Positions 16,789 to 24,518 of a stretch of DNA of 64,000 bases are shown here, piece after piece. The DNA is from Ferdinandcohnia salidurans (GTDB lineage: Bacteria > Bacillota > Bacilli > Bacillales > Bacillaceae_L). A model generated the notes under the pieces. That model did not search any database. It worked only from the letters and a program-made list of their open reading frames with translations, and was not told the origin of the DNA. Both the position numbers and the translations under genes were made by a program. The first letter of the stretch is position 1, and each line of letters opens with the position of its first letter. The stretch is taken from contig NZ_JBHUEK010000025.1 of NCBI RefSeq assembly GCF_042680725.1, positions 558,001 to 622,000 on the forward strand, in the 5' to 3' direction.

Positions 16789-17616
16789 TTATAATGCTTT
16801 TTCGTTCCGATCAAGGACACGCACATAATTTTGCTCAAATAACGGCATTTCTTCCCCCGTTAGTTGGGAAGCGAAAATGTGCTCACTTTCTTTTTTTAGT
16901 GTTTGAAGCAGCAACAGCATGACAGTTTGTACTGTAAGGTTTGGGTCAACTAACTCCGCCAAGGAAGCCATTGTTTCTGGCTTTACATCTGGGTAAACAA
17001 ATTTCGTCTCCGCACCTTGCAGGCCTATATCATAAAATTGACGAATAATGTCTGCTCGTTCTGCCCCACTTCCAGTCACACCTAAATAAATTTGTACTGC
17101 TACTCCATTACGTAAGCGGCGCTGAGAAATCCCCGCAAATTTTTTCCCATCTATACTTAAATCATAGCTTCCTGGGCAATATGATCCAATGATTTCTCGT
17201 GCAACGATATCGACTTCATAGCCCTCAAACATTTTTCGAATGAGTTCAAGCATTGTATCATAGCCGCGGTTGATATCAATCCCTTTTTCAGTCTCAGGAA
17301 AAATGAGTGAAATGTTCAACACTCCCTCATCTAATACCACTGCTAGTCCACCTGAATTCCTGACAATCGCGCGGTAGCCCAATGATTCAAGAAACTTAAC
17401 CCCTTCATCCAAGAAAGGCAATTTTGTATCCTGAATACCCAGAACGATGGTTTGATGATGAACCCAGGTCCGTGCTGTAGCTGGTGATTCCCCTTTACCC
17501 ACAAACGCACAAAGAGTGTCATCTATCGCAAATGATTGTAGTGCATCAAATTGATAGCCTAGACTAGATTGATCAATAATCCGCCAACTAGGCTGATATA
17601 AAAGACTTTCGGTCAT
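16789..17616 (-). CDS. lipL: Octanoyl-[GcvH]:protein N-octanoyltransferase (LipL)
   Basis: 275 residues of the biotin/lipoate ligase fold. It moves octanoyl from GcvH to E2 subunits in the Bacillus lipoate-assembly route. PSWRIIDQ opens the protein, DDTLCAFVGKGESPATARTWVHH follows near 28-50 (given in part), VRNSGGLAVVLDEGVLNIS holds the conserved core, and GSYCPGSYDLS near 145 carries the acyl-accepting Cys. Start 17616 is chosen because AGGAG precedes it; an upstream extension of the frame would run into repeat element C. Same neighbourhood as B. subtilis (lipL, pta, hemQ). Confidence 0.93.
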   Translation of the reverse strand: MTESLLYQPSWRIIDQSSLGYQFDALQSFAIDDTLCAFVGKGESPATARTWVHHQTIVLGIQDTKLPFLDEGVKFLESLGYRAIVRNSGGLAVVLDEGVLNISLIFPETEKGIDINRGYDTMLELIRKMFEGYEVDIVAREIIGSYCPGSYDLSIDGKKFAGISQRRLRNGVAVQIYLGVTGSGAERADIIRQFYDIGLQGAETKFVYPDVKPETMASLAELVDPNLTVQTVMLLLLQTLKKESEHIFASQLTGEEMPLFEQNYVRVLDRNEKAL

Positions 17617-17636
17617 AAGGCATACTCCTATAATAT

Positions 17637-17826
17637 CAAATGCGCCATGGCGTATTTGCGCCCAGATTTTTTCGAGCTTGCTCGAAAAGTTTCCATTGAA
17701 AATCTGTGGCATCCGCCGGAGGCTTTAACTTTATTCAGTCAGAGTTTGAACGCCGACTGAATTGTATACTCTGTTTGCATTCATCCCCCACTTATAGAAG
17801 TAGGAGACTTCTGAATGAATAAAGTT
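17637..17826 (+). repeat. Structured palindromic element, copy C
   Basis: The first hairpin CAAATGCGCC-AT-GGCGTATTTG has one G-T wobble. CAGATTTT/AAAATCTG encloses TTCGAGC-TT-GCTCGAA, then CCGCCGGAGGC, then AACTTTATTCAG. The distal part holds a CCCCCACTTATAGAAGTAGG hairpin-like stretch before the closing TGAATAAAGTT. It fills the gap between the lipL ribosome binding site and the carD terminator, antisense to both genes. Confidence 0.9.
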
Positions 17827-17874
17827 AAAATACTAGATTAACGATGAGGGTCTTAAAAGAAATAAACCCCAAAA

Positions 17875-17893
17875 AACCAGGCTATGCCTGGTT
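17875..17893 (-). terminator. Terminator after the CarD-family gene
   Basis: AACCAGGC-TAT-GCCTGGTT perfect stem with an A run upstream (T run on the minus strand). Confidence 0.85.
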
Positions 17894-17915
17894 CCTATAC
17901 CGTCCTATTTTACCC

Positions 17916-18455
17916 TTAATTTACGTATTTAGCTACCTCATGACGTGAGGTTTTGTTCATTTTAAAGGCAATCATTTGATTGATTTTTTTCGTTACGGCC
18001 TCAACTGTTGTATCTAACGTAATGGCGAATTCTTTAAATAATATTTTTTGAATATAAAGAAGTAGTCGGCGGTCATGTTCCGACAATTTTTTATCGTTCA
18101 TTTCGAGTTCATGCTTTTTACATAGCAATGTATTAAGTACTCTTGAAATTTCTTGTCTATCTCCAGACGAAGCGATCCCAGAATAAGCTTTTTGACGTTC
18201 CGAACTATTATCAATCCACTGAATTCCTGGTAGCTTAAAGGATTCTAAGAGTTCCTCTGATTCACTTTTATCAATGATTCCTTGCATTAAAATCCGGTCA
18301 TTATCCACTGGGTTTTGGATTATCAACGAGTTATCGTCAATTGGGTGCATTATATAATAAGTCCGAGTCATACCACCATATGTTTTTTCACATATATCAT
18401 CTATTTGGCAAATACCCACGTTCGAATAAATCACTAGATCACCTATGTTAAACAT
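17916..18455 (-). CDS. CarD/CdnL-family transcription regulator
   Basis: 179 residues. The N-terminal 60 form a CarD RNA-polymerase-interacting domain: MFNIGDLVIYSNVGICQIDDI opening, GGMTRTYYIMHPIDDNSLIIQNPVDN core. The C-terminal half is helical (KKHELEMNDKKLSEHDRRLLLY... ), the DNA-binding part in this family. CarD proteins bind the polymerase beta subunit at promoters. It is transcribed divergently from a MarR gene, and its -35 lies inside a palindromic operator, so MarR control is likely. GGAG lies upstream of ATG. Confidence 0.87.
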   Translation of the reverse strand: MFNIGDLVIYSNVGICQIDDICEKTYGGMTRTYYIMHPIDDNSLIIQNPVDNDRILMQGIIDKSESEELLESFKLPGIQWIDNSSERQKAYSGIASSGDRQEISRVLNTLLCKKHELEMNDKKLSEHDRRLLLYIQKILFKEFAITLDTTVEAVTKKINQMIAFKMNKTSRHEVAKYVN

Positions 18456-18480
18456 GTATCATGCTCCTATCCAATGGATT

Positions 18481-18581
18481 GTCAACTTAGTTGACTTTAT
18501 TTAATCATACACCATAATCCAAAAAATATCAACTTGGTTGACAAAATAAACCCTCGGTCTAATTTCGTCAACTTAGTTGAC
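18481..18581. promoter_or_regulatory. Three palindromic operators in the carD/marR divergent region
   Basis: GTCAACTTAGTTGAC occurs at 18481-18495 and 18567-18581, and TCAACTTGGTTGAC at 18529-18542. The shared dyad is TCAACT-N2(3)-GTTGA. The middle site overlaps the carD -35, the third overlaps the marR -35, and the first lies just past the carD -10. They are the expected targets of the adjacent MarR protein. Confidence 0.88.
18504..18532 (-). promoter_or_regulatory. carD promoter
   Basis: On the minus strand TTGATA (18532-18527), 17-bp spacer, TATGAT (18509-18504). The -35 overlaps the middle operator. Confidence 0.75.
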
Positions 18582-18605
18582 AGTACCTATTAATTTTTGT
18601 ATAGT
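18577..18605 (+). promoter_or_regulatory. marR promoter
   Basis: TTGACA (18577-18582), 17-bp spacer, TATAGT (18600-18605). The -35 is embedded in the third operator, which fits autorepression. It also rules out TTG at 18577 as a start codon. Confidence 0.85.
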
Positions 18606-18636
18606 AATGGCGATTATAAAATCGGGAGTGGAATTT

Positions 18637-19071
18637 ATGGACCCTGTACTTCAACATTTAGATTTAATCGACCTCTTAAGTGAGAGACATGGTCAACTTC
18701 GAGGGATTGCTGAAAAACTATGGAACGAGTCTAGCGACATTGCGATTTCAAATTCAGAATGGTATATCATGTCGCGTATCTATAAAAGACAAACAACGAT
18801 TGCGATTGTTTCTAAAAATGTCGATATAACGAGGCAAGCTACTCATAAATTTATTAAAAACTTAAAAGCAAAAGGGCTAGTCAACGTAATGGATGGTGAA
18901 AACAATAAAAAGGAAAAACGAATCGAATTAACACCCCTTGGCGAAGAGTGCTATGAGAAAAATGAGGAACTAAAAGCAACGATTGAAAAGCAAATCATAG
19001 AAAAAGTCGGGGAAGAACAAATAGTGTTACTAAAAAATGTATTAAAAAAGGATTGGGAAATTGAACATTAA
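18637..19071 (+). CDS. MarR-family transcription regulator
   Basis: 144 residues with a winged-helix domain: SNSEWYIMSRIYKRQTTIAIVSKNVDITRQATHKFIKNLKAKGLV (about 35-80) gives the helix-turn-helix, and NNKKEKRIELTPLGEE the wing. ATG at 18637 has GGGAG upstream; the frame can be read from TTG at 18577, but that lies in the promoter. It probably represses itself and the CarD gene through the three operators. The inducing ligand is unknown. Confidence 0.87.
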   Translation: MDPVLQHLDLIDLLSERHGQLRGIAEKLWNESSDIAISNSEWYIMSRIYKRQTTIAIVSKNVDITRQATHKFIKNLKAKGLVNVMDGENNKKEKRIELTPLGEECYEKNEELKATIEKQIIEKVGEEQIVLLKNVLKKDWEIEH

Positions 19072-19073
19072 TT

Positions 19074-19123
19074 TACTGTCACTGTTTCAGAAATACTGTC
19101 ACTAATGGTTATTTACTGTCACT
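19074..19123. repeat. Three ACTGTCACT direct repeats at 20-bp spacing
   Basis: TACTGTCACT begins at 19074, 19094 and 19114, immediately after the marR stop codon. A related inverted pair lies at 20287-20304, on the other side of pta. Confidence 0.7.
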
Positions 19124-19147
19124 AGCAAAAAGACACCCACCCATAAA

Positions 19148-19178
19148 AAATGGCCATGTCCTAAAGACATGGCCATTT
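19148..19178. terminator. Bidirectional terminator between marR and pta
   Basis: AAATGGCCATGTC and GACATGGCCATTT form a perfect 13-bp stem with a 5-nt loop, flanked by A and T tracts. Confidence 0.9.
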
Positions 19179-19185
19179 CTCATTC

Positions 19186-20157
19186 TTACAACGCTTGCGC
19201 TGCTGTGATTAAAGCTAGCTTATAAACATCCTCTGAGTTACATCCGCGTGAAAGGTCGTTTACTGGCTGATTTAAGCCTTGTAAAATTGGACCAACCGCT
19301 TCAAAGTTTCCGAGTCGCTGTGCGATTTTATACCCAATATTACCCGCTTCAAGACTTGGGAAAACAAATACATTCGCGTCTCCCTTGATGATGGAATCCG
19401 GTGCTTTTTTCTTTGCAACAGATGGAACAAATGCCGCATCAAATTGGAATTCTCCGTCCAATACTAAGGCAGGATTCATTTCTTTTGCAATTTTGACAGC
19501 TTCCACTACCTTTTCTGTTTCAGGTGATTTTGCAGAACCTTTTGTTGAGAAGCTTAACATCGCTACTCTTGGTTCAATATCAAACATATCAGCTGTATTG
19601 GCACTCTCGATGGCAATCTCTGCTAAGTCCTGGCTATCTGGTGCAATATTAATCGCACAATCGGCAAATACATACTTCTCATCGTCACGAACCATGATAA
19701 ACACACCAGACGTCTTTTTCACACCTTGCTTGGTTTTAATGATTTGAAGGGCAGGGCGAACCGTGTCTGCAGTCGAGTGTGCTGCACCACTAACTAGCCC
19801 GTGTGCTTTACCGGTATACACGAGCATGGTTCCGAAGTAGTTTTCATCCTTAAGGATCTTACGTGCATCCCCCTCAGTTGCTTTGCCCTTACGTCGTTCA
19901 ACAAATGAAGCCACAAGCTGATCGAACTCGGGGTATGAATTCGCATCATAGATTTCTACGCCATCTAGTGAAACACCTAGCTCGCTAGCTTTATTTTCAA
20001 CCGCTGCTTTTTCACCAACTACGATTGGTACAAGCACCTTTTCACTTGCCAAACGGCTTACTGCTGTTAAAATACGCTCATCTAATCCTTCTGGAAAAAC
20101 AATTTTCATGTCCTTCTCAGATACTTTTTGTTTTAATTGAGTAAATAAATCGCTCAC
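19186..20157 (-). CDS. pta: Phosphate acetyltransferase
   Basis: 323 residues. It converts acetyl-CoA and phosphate to acetyl phosphate in overflow metabolism. VFPEGLDERILTAVSRLASE near the N-terminus, FGTMLVYTGKAHGLVSGAAHSTADTVRPALQ (about 125-155, quoted only as GLVSGAAHSTADT) and FVFPSLEAGNIGYKIAQRLG near 280 are signatures of Pta. The GTG start at 20157 has AGGAGG seven bases upstream; the frame reads further upstream, but there it lacks family similarity. Neighbours lipL and hemQ as in B. subtilis. An inverted repeat at 20287-20304 lies upstream. Confidence 0.93.
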   Translation of the reverse strand: MSDLFTQLKQKVSEKDMKIVFPEGLDERILTAVSRLASEKVLVPIVVGEKAAVENKASELGVSLDGVEIYDANSYPEFDQLVASFVERRKGKATEGDARKILKDENYFGTMLVYTGKAHGLVSGAAHSTADTVRPALQIIKTKQGVKKTSGVFIMVRDDEKYVFADCAINIAPDSQDLAEIAIESANTADMFDIEPRVAMLSFSTKGSAKSPETEKVVEAVKIAKEMNPALVLDGEFQFDAAFVPSVAKKKAPDSIIKGDANVFVFPSLEAGNIGYKIAQRLGNFEAVGPILQGLNQPVNDLSRGCNSEDVYKLALITAAQAL

Positions 20158-20286
20158 TCTTATTCCTCCTAGCACGTTATTAATGCATTTTATGTAAGAC
20201 GGGCTCATCGGTCGCCCTGAAAAACTGCCAACCATTAGAATACGGCTTTTTTCACAAATTGAAAACCAAAAAGCCTTAAAAATCAT

Positions 20287-20304
20287 GTGACAGTATTATG
20301 TCAC
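20287..20304. promoter_or_regulatory. Inverted repeat in the pta/hemQ intergenic region
   Basis: GTGACA-N6-TGTCAC, a perfect six-base dyad between the divergent pta and hemQ genes. The half-site matches the complement of the ACTGTCACT repeats past the end of pta. A regulator site is possible but not shown. No other structure is seen in the 297-bp gap apart from a TATAGT -10-like hexamer near 20405. Confidence 0.5.
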
Positions 20305-20453
20305 TATCTTCAATTTTCCCAACAACCTGACAAATTACTCACACTCACCTTTGTTCACAAAATCTCCTAAGGTTTAATCACTTTGCTATAGGGGAAACTG
20401 TGATATAGTAGTGTTGAATACATAACCATGTGAAAAAATAAGGAGTGATTGTA

Positions 20454-21206
20454 ATGGCTGAAGCAGCACAAACGCTTGATGGCTGGTATTGCCTTCATGA
20501 TTTTCGTTCAATCGATTGGACGTCTTGGAAAACCCTTTCTAGTGACGAGCGACAAGCAGCAATTCATGAATTTCTTGGTTTAGTAGAAAAGTGGAATAAA
20601 ACTCAAGCAGAGAACCAAGGAAGCCATGCATTATATACAGTTGTCGGCCAAAAAGCTGATTTCATGATGATGATTCTTCGCCCAACAATGGAAGAATTAA
20701 ATGAAATCGAAAATGAATTCAATAAAACAAAGCTTGCTGAATACACAATCCCTACATATTCTTATGTTTCTGTTGTTGAATTAAGTAACTATGTAGCAGG
20801 CGAAAGCAATGAGGATCCATACCAAAATCCTTACGTACGCGGACGTTTATACCCAACCTTACCGAAGAACAAATATGTTTGCTTCTATCCAATGGATAAG
20901 CGCCGTGATGGTAATGACAACTGGTACATGCTTTCAATGGAAGAACGCAAAGAGCTTATGCGCAGCCACGGTATGATTGGCCGCCAATATGCAGGAATCG
21001 TAAAACAAATCATCACAGGCTCTGTCGGCTTTGATGATTACGAATGGGGCGTAACCCTATTCTCAGACGATGTGCTTCAATTCAAGAAGCTTGTCTATGA
21101 AATGCGCTTTGACGAAGTAAGTGCTCGATACGGTGAATTCGGAGCATTCTTCGTTGGAAACATTTTAACTGAAGAAAAAGTACCACAATTCCTACACATT
21201 AACTAA
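20454..21206 (+). CDS. hemQ: Coproheme decarboxylase HemQ
   Basis: 250 residues of the chlorite-dismutase-like fold. HemQ performs the last step of the coproporphyrin-dependent haem pathway in Gram-positives, decarboxylating coproheme with peroxide. AQTLDGWYCLHDFRSIDW opens the protein; LYPTLPKNKYVCFYPMDKRR near 135-155 contains the conserved Tyr/Lys region; MIGRQYAGIVKQIITGSVGFDDYEWGVTLF (quoted in part: GRQYAGIVKQIITGS) contains the haem-ligating His-free helix typical of the family. ATG 20454 has AAGGAGTG seven bases upstream. Matches ywfI synteny. Confidence 0.93.
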   Translation: MAEAAQTLDGWYCLHDFRSIDWTSWKTLSSDERQAAIHEFLGLVEKWNKTQAENQGSHALYTVVGQKADFMMMILRPTMEELNEIENEFNKTKLAEYTIPTYSYVSVVELSNYVAGESNEDPYQNPYVRGRLYPTLPKNKYVCFYPMDKRRDGNDNWYMLSMEERKELMRSHGMIGRQYAGIVKQIITGSVGFDDYEWGVTLFSDDVLQFKKLVYEMRFDEVSARYGEFGAFFVGNILTEEKVPQFLHIN

Positions 21207-21215
21207 GAAAAGTGA

Positions 21216-21317
21216 CATGCGCACAGCCTTAGGCGACAAGCATAAGAAAAGCGCTGACAGAAGGTGCACTTTACCTTCCGAAGCGTTTTTCTTAGACCAG
21301 AGAGCCGATGGCGCATG
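21216..21317. repeat. Unrecognised multi-stem palindromic element after hemQ
   Basis: Outer arms CATGCGC and GCGCATG enclose a 12-bp stem AAGAAAAGCGCT/AGCGTTTTTCTT (one wobble), topped by GAAGGT/ACCTTC. Only one copy is in this window. It looks like a dispersed intergenic element or a structured 3' UTR rather than a simple terminator. Confidence 0.6.
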
Positions 21318-21332
21318 GCACTAGACATAAAA

Positions 21333-21361
21333 AAAGAGAGGGGCTTCCTCTCTTTTTTTTA
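21333..21361 (+). terminator. Terminator of hemQ
   Basis: AAAGAGAGG and CCTCTCTTT stem followed by a run of eight or more T. Confidence 0.88.
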
Positions 21362-21550
21362 TCCATATTCATAATCCTTTTTCCTCGCTCATACAATGCA
21401 ATGATGAATCTTCTAAACAACCCACCAAAAAGTTCTAGTCAAAATCCCAAAAAATAATCAAAAAGTAGGAACCCATCTTTCACCGAAACAATAAGTTAGT
21501 AAAGAGGCTTTTTCATTATCCTTGTCTTCTTTTGTAAGTGAGGTGAAAAG

Positions 21551-21973
21551 ATGGCAGTAGTTGCGCACACGGAAGCAGATGTAAAGCTTTTAGCAAGGCT
21601 GTTACGTGCTGAGGCTGAAGGCGAAGGCAAACAAGGAATGCTATTAGTAGGTAATGTTGGGGTAAACCGCGCAAGATCACGTTGTCTGGATTTTAAAGAT
21701 ATTAACACCATTCGAAAAATGGTCTTTCAAAGTCCTGGTGGCTTTGAAGCAACCCAAAAGGGCTATTTCTACCAGGCTGCTCGACCGTCTGAGATTGCAC
21801 TTGCACGAAGAGTACTAAAAGGGGAAAGATTTCACCCAGCCAGGTTTTCTTTATGGTTTTTTGAACCATCAGGAAACTGTCCGGCACAATGGTATAACCA
21901 GTCGAACGTAGGAAGGTTTAAAGCACACTGCTTCTACCAACCAACACAGGAGGATTGTCCAGACGTTTTCTAA
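21551..21973 (+). CDS. cwlJ: Spore cortex-lytic cell wall hydrolase CwlJ
   Basis: 140 residues, a single SleB/CwlJ hydrolase domain. LLARLLRAEAEGEGKQGMLLVGNV contains the catalytic Glu (ARLLRAEAEGEG), followed by VGVNRAR. FFEPSGNCPAQWYNQSNVGRFKAHCFY closes the domain (quoted: FFEPSGNCPAQWYNQ). CwlJ sits in the spore coat and degrades cortex during calcium-DPA-triggered germination. It has no signal peptide, as expected for a coat enzyme made in the mother cell. GAGGTG precedes ATG. gerQ follows 55 bp later; GerQ is needed for CwlJ placement. Confidence 0.93.
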   Translation: MAVVAHTEADVKLLARLLRAEAEGEGKQGMLLVGNVGVNRARSRCLDFKDINTIRKMVFQSPGGFEATQKGYFYQAARPSEIALARRVLKGERFHPARFSLWFFEPSGNCPAQWYNQSNVGRFKAHCFYQPTQEDCPDVF

Positions 21974-22028
21974 GGCATTTGCCTTTATTTAAAAAGAGAA
22001 AAACTTAACAATCTGAGGAGGGCTTACA

Positions 22029-22517
22029 TTGAGTAAAGATAATCAATCAATGCAAAATCCGTATGCTGCTTACGGGTATAACCCACAAAGCATGGGCCAG
22101 TATGGAGGCTACATGGATCCAAACCAATTCGCATATGGAGGATATCCATACCAACAGCAACAACAAGCAGGCTTTCAGACACCACAAACGCCAACTTTCG
22201 TTCCAACGGGTGGGGTTGCGCAAAATGTACCGGGTATGCTTCCAATCGAAGAATCGTATATTGAAAACATTCTTCGCTTGAACAAAGGAAAGCTTGCGAC
22301 TGTCTACATGGGCTTTGATAACACGAACCAACAAAAGGTTTTCAAAGGTGTGATTGAAGCTGCAGGCCGTGATCACATCATTTTAAGTGACCCGCAAACA
22401 GGCATGCGCTACTTACTATTAATGGTCTACTTACAATACATTACATTCGACGAAGAAATTGAGTACGAATATCCATTCGGGGCCAATGCTGGTCTAGTCA
22501 ATTATCCACCACGCTAA
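22029..22517 (+). CDS. gerQ: Spore coat protein GerQ
   Basis: 162 residues. The first 60 are a low-complexity Q/Y/G/P tract (QNPYAAYGYNPQSMGQYGGY); the conserved C-terminal half starts at GMLPIEESYIENILRLNKGK. GerQ is an inner coat protein cross-linked by transglutaminase and required for CwlJ localisation in B. subtilis. The start is TTG at 22029, with GAGGAGGG upstream. It probably forms an operon with cwlJ; a terminator follows. Confidence 0.93.
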   Translation: MSKDNQSMQNPYAAYGYNPQSMGQYGGYMDPNQFAYGGYPYQQQQQAGFQTPQTPTFVPTGGVAQNVPGMLPIEESYIENILRLNKGKLATVYMGFDNTNQQKVFKGVIEAAGRDHIILSDPQTGMRYLLLMVYLQYITFDEEIEYEYPFGANAGLVNYPPR

Positions 22518-22522
22518 AAAGC

Positions 22523-22546
22523 AAGGAGTGTCCACGGACACTCCTT
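22523..22546 (+). terminator. Terminator after gerQ
   Basis: AAGGAGTGTCC and GGACACTCCTT stem with trailing T run. Confidence 0.88.
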
Positions 22547-22577
22547 TTACATTTGTGGCGCCTTTGCACACTTCTTT

Positions 22578-22949
22578 TTACATATGTTTTACAGCAGCCA
22601 CCATTAATAATACCCAGCCTAGTAAAAAGGCAACTCCACCAAGCGGTGTGATGGCACCAAGGATTTTAATACCAGTCACACTTAAAACGTACAAGCTTCC
22701 AGAAAATAAAATAATCCCCACAAGCAAACTCCAACCGGCCGTTGTAATTAAACTAACTTGTGAAAACTTGTCCGCTAAAAAGGCAACAATAAACAATCCG
22801 ATCGCGTGAAACATTTGATATTGAACGGCTGTATTCCATGTTTTTAAGTATTTTTCAGTGATTTTTCCTTCTAAACCATGGGCACCAAATGCACCAAGCG
22901 CAACTGCTAGAAATGCATTAATCGCTCCCAATATTAAGAACAATTTCAT
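22578..22949 (-). CDS. ywdK: DUF423 membrane protein (YwdK)
   Basis: 123 residues with four transmembrane segments. FLILGAINAFLAVALGAFGAHGLEGK, with the GAFGAHGLE motif near 20, is the DUF423 signature. Function unknown. Synteny with ywdK next to gerQ (ywdL) supports the name. Convergent with gerQ and divergent from pxpB. Confidence 0.87.
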   Translation of the reverse strand: MKLFLILGAINAFLAVALGAFGAHGLEGKITEKYLKTWNTAVQYQMFHAIGLFIVAFLADKFSQVSLITTAGWSLLVGIILFSGSLYVLSVTGIKILGAITPLGGVAFLLGWVLLMVAAVKHM

Positions 22950-23046
22950 TTTCGTTCTCCATCCTTTTTTTGAAATTCGTATTTTTATTCTACCATATTC
23001 ATTATAAGATAGGAGTAGGACTCAAGACTACAAAGGAGTTTTAAAC

Positions 23047-23769
23047 ATGAACTACGAGATTATTCCTGTTGGAGACATGGCCTTGCAGATTCTATACAAG
23101 AAGCCGGCTTCAAACAGCTTACAGCGTCAAATCCAGCAAACTACGAAACAAATTGAAAAACTGAATATATTAGGGGTTGTTGAACTCGTTCCAGCCTTTC
23201 AATCAATTACAGTTTACTATAATCCGATTCTCACTACCTATAAAAGTCTTTTTGCGCAGGTTGCTGAGATTTGCGAGGCGCATTCAACAGAACAAGGCAC
23301 CTCTTTAAAAGAGATTATTGTGATTCCAACCTGTTATGATGGCGAGGACATCGAGAGTGTTGCACGCATGCACGGGCTCTCAATCGAAGATGTGATTTCC
23401 CTCCATAGCAGCGTCGATTATCTCGTCTATATGATTGGTTTTTTACCGGGCTTCCCGTATTTAAAAGGGCTTCCAGCTACGCTTAGCACACCACGCTTTG
23501 CAACCCCCCGGTTAAAAGTTCCAAAAGGGGCAGTCGGCATCGGCGGTGACCAAACCGGGGTGTATCCACTCGAATCACCGGGAGGATGGAATCTCATCGG
23601 ACGAACGCCGGTACCTTTATTTGACCCGGAGAGGCAGAATCCGTTTTTACTAAAAGCAGGGGACTACCTCCGCTTCACCCCCATCTCAGCCGAGGAATAT
23701 CAGGAAATTGAAAATCTAGTAAAAGAAAACCAATACAAGGTAGAGGTGAAAAAAATTGAAAATGATTGA
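23047..23769 (+). CDS. pxpB: 5-oxoprolinase subunit PxpB (KipI family)
   Basis: 240 residues, the first subunit of the prokaryotic ATP-dependent 5-oxoprolinase PxpABC, which opens 5-oxoproline to glutamate. MIGFLPGFPYLKGLP near 130 and RLKVPKGAVGIGGDQTGVYP near 155 are KipI/PxpB signatures. In B. subtilis KipI also inhibits KinA; that is not assumed here. AAAGGAG lies upstream of ATG. It overlaps pxpA by 14 bp. Confidence 0.92.
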   Translation: MNYEIIPVGDMALQILYKKPASNSLQRQIQQTTKQIEKLNILGVVELVPAFQSITVYYNPILTTYKSLFAQVAEICEAHSTEQGTSLKEIIVIPTCYDGEDIESVARMHGLSIEDVISLHSSVDYLVYMIGFLPGFPYLKGLPATLSTPRFATPRLKVPKGAVGIGGDQTGVYPLESPGGWNLIGRTPVPLFDPERQNPFLLKAGDYLRFTPISAEEYQEIENLVKENQYKVEVKKIEND

Positions 23770-24514
23770 TCTCAATTGTGACTTAGGCGAGAGCTTTGGC
23801 ACCTATAAAATCGGGAAAGACGAGGAGGTCCTCTCCTTTATTTCCAGCGCAAACGTCGCTTGTGGGTTTCACGCAGGCGACCCGCATGTAATCAACCAAA
23901 CGGTACAACTGGCGAAAAAGTATGGCGTGGCAATCGGTGCCCATCCAGGCTTTCAGGACCTTGTCGGATTCGGCAGGAGAACAATGGCCGTTTCACCAAA
24001 AGACGTCTATGATCTCGTGCTCTATCAAATCGGTGCTCTCGCTGCATTTTGTAAGGCTCATGAAGTGAAACTCTCTCACGTAAAACCACATGGTGCTCTT
24101 TATAATATGGCAGCAGTCGACACTAACCTTGCAGAGGCAATTGCTAAGGCTGTACGTATATTTGATCCTACTCTTTCACTCTATGGACTTGCTGGTAGCA
24201 AGTTAATTGAAGCTGGGGAAAAATACGGCTTACATACGGTGTCTGAAGTGTTCGCTGACCGAACCTATCAACCTAACGGAACCTTAACACCAAGGACGCA
24301 AGAGGGTGCAGTCATTCATGACAGCAATGTCGCGATCAAGCAAGTCCTGCAAATGGTGAAAGAACAAACCGTTCAGACGACAACTGGCGAAATCATCCCA
24401 ATTAAAGCCGACTCCATATGCGTTCATGGCGATAATGACCATGCCCTCCAATTTGTACAAGAATTACGACAGGCACTAACCAATGAAGGCATTACAATTA
24501 AGGCAATTAGGTGA
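23756..24514 (+). CDS. pxpA: 5-oxoprolinase subunit PxpA (LamB/YcsF family)
   Basis: 252 residues. IDLNCDLGESFG opens the protein; ACGFHAGDPHVI, GAHPGFQDLVGFGRR and HVKPHGALYNMA carry the metal/substrate residues of the YcsF family. The TTG at 23756 is six bases after AGAGGTG and gives the usual family N-terminus length; ATG at 23762 is the alternative. Overlap with pxpB and short spacing to pxpC imply coupled translation. Confidence 0.93.
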   Translation: MKMIDLNCDLGESFGTYKIGKDEEVLSFISSANVACGFHAGDPHVINQTVQLAKKYGVAIGAHPGFQDLVGFGRRTMAVSPKDVYDLVLYQIGALAAFCKAHEVKLSHVKPHGALYNMAAVDTNLAEAIAKAVRIFDPTLSLYGLAGSKLIEAGEKYGLHTVSEVFADRTYQPNGTLTPRTQEGAVIHDSNVAIKQVLQMVKEQTVQTTTGEIIPIKADSICVHGDNDHALQFVQELRQALTNEGITIKAIR

Positions 24515-24518
24515 TCAT

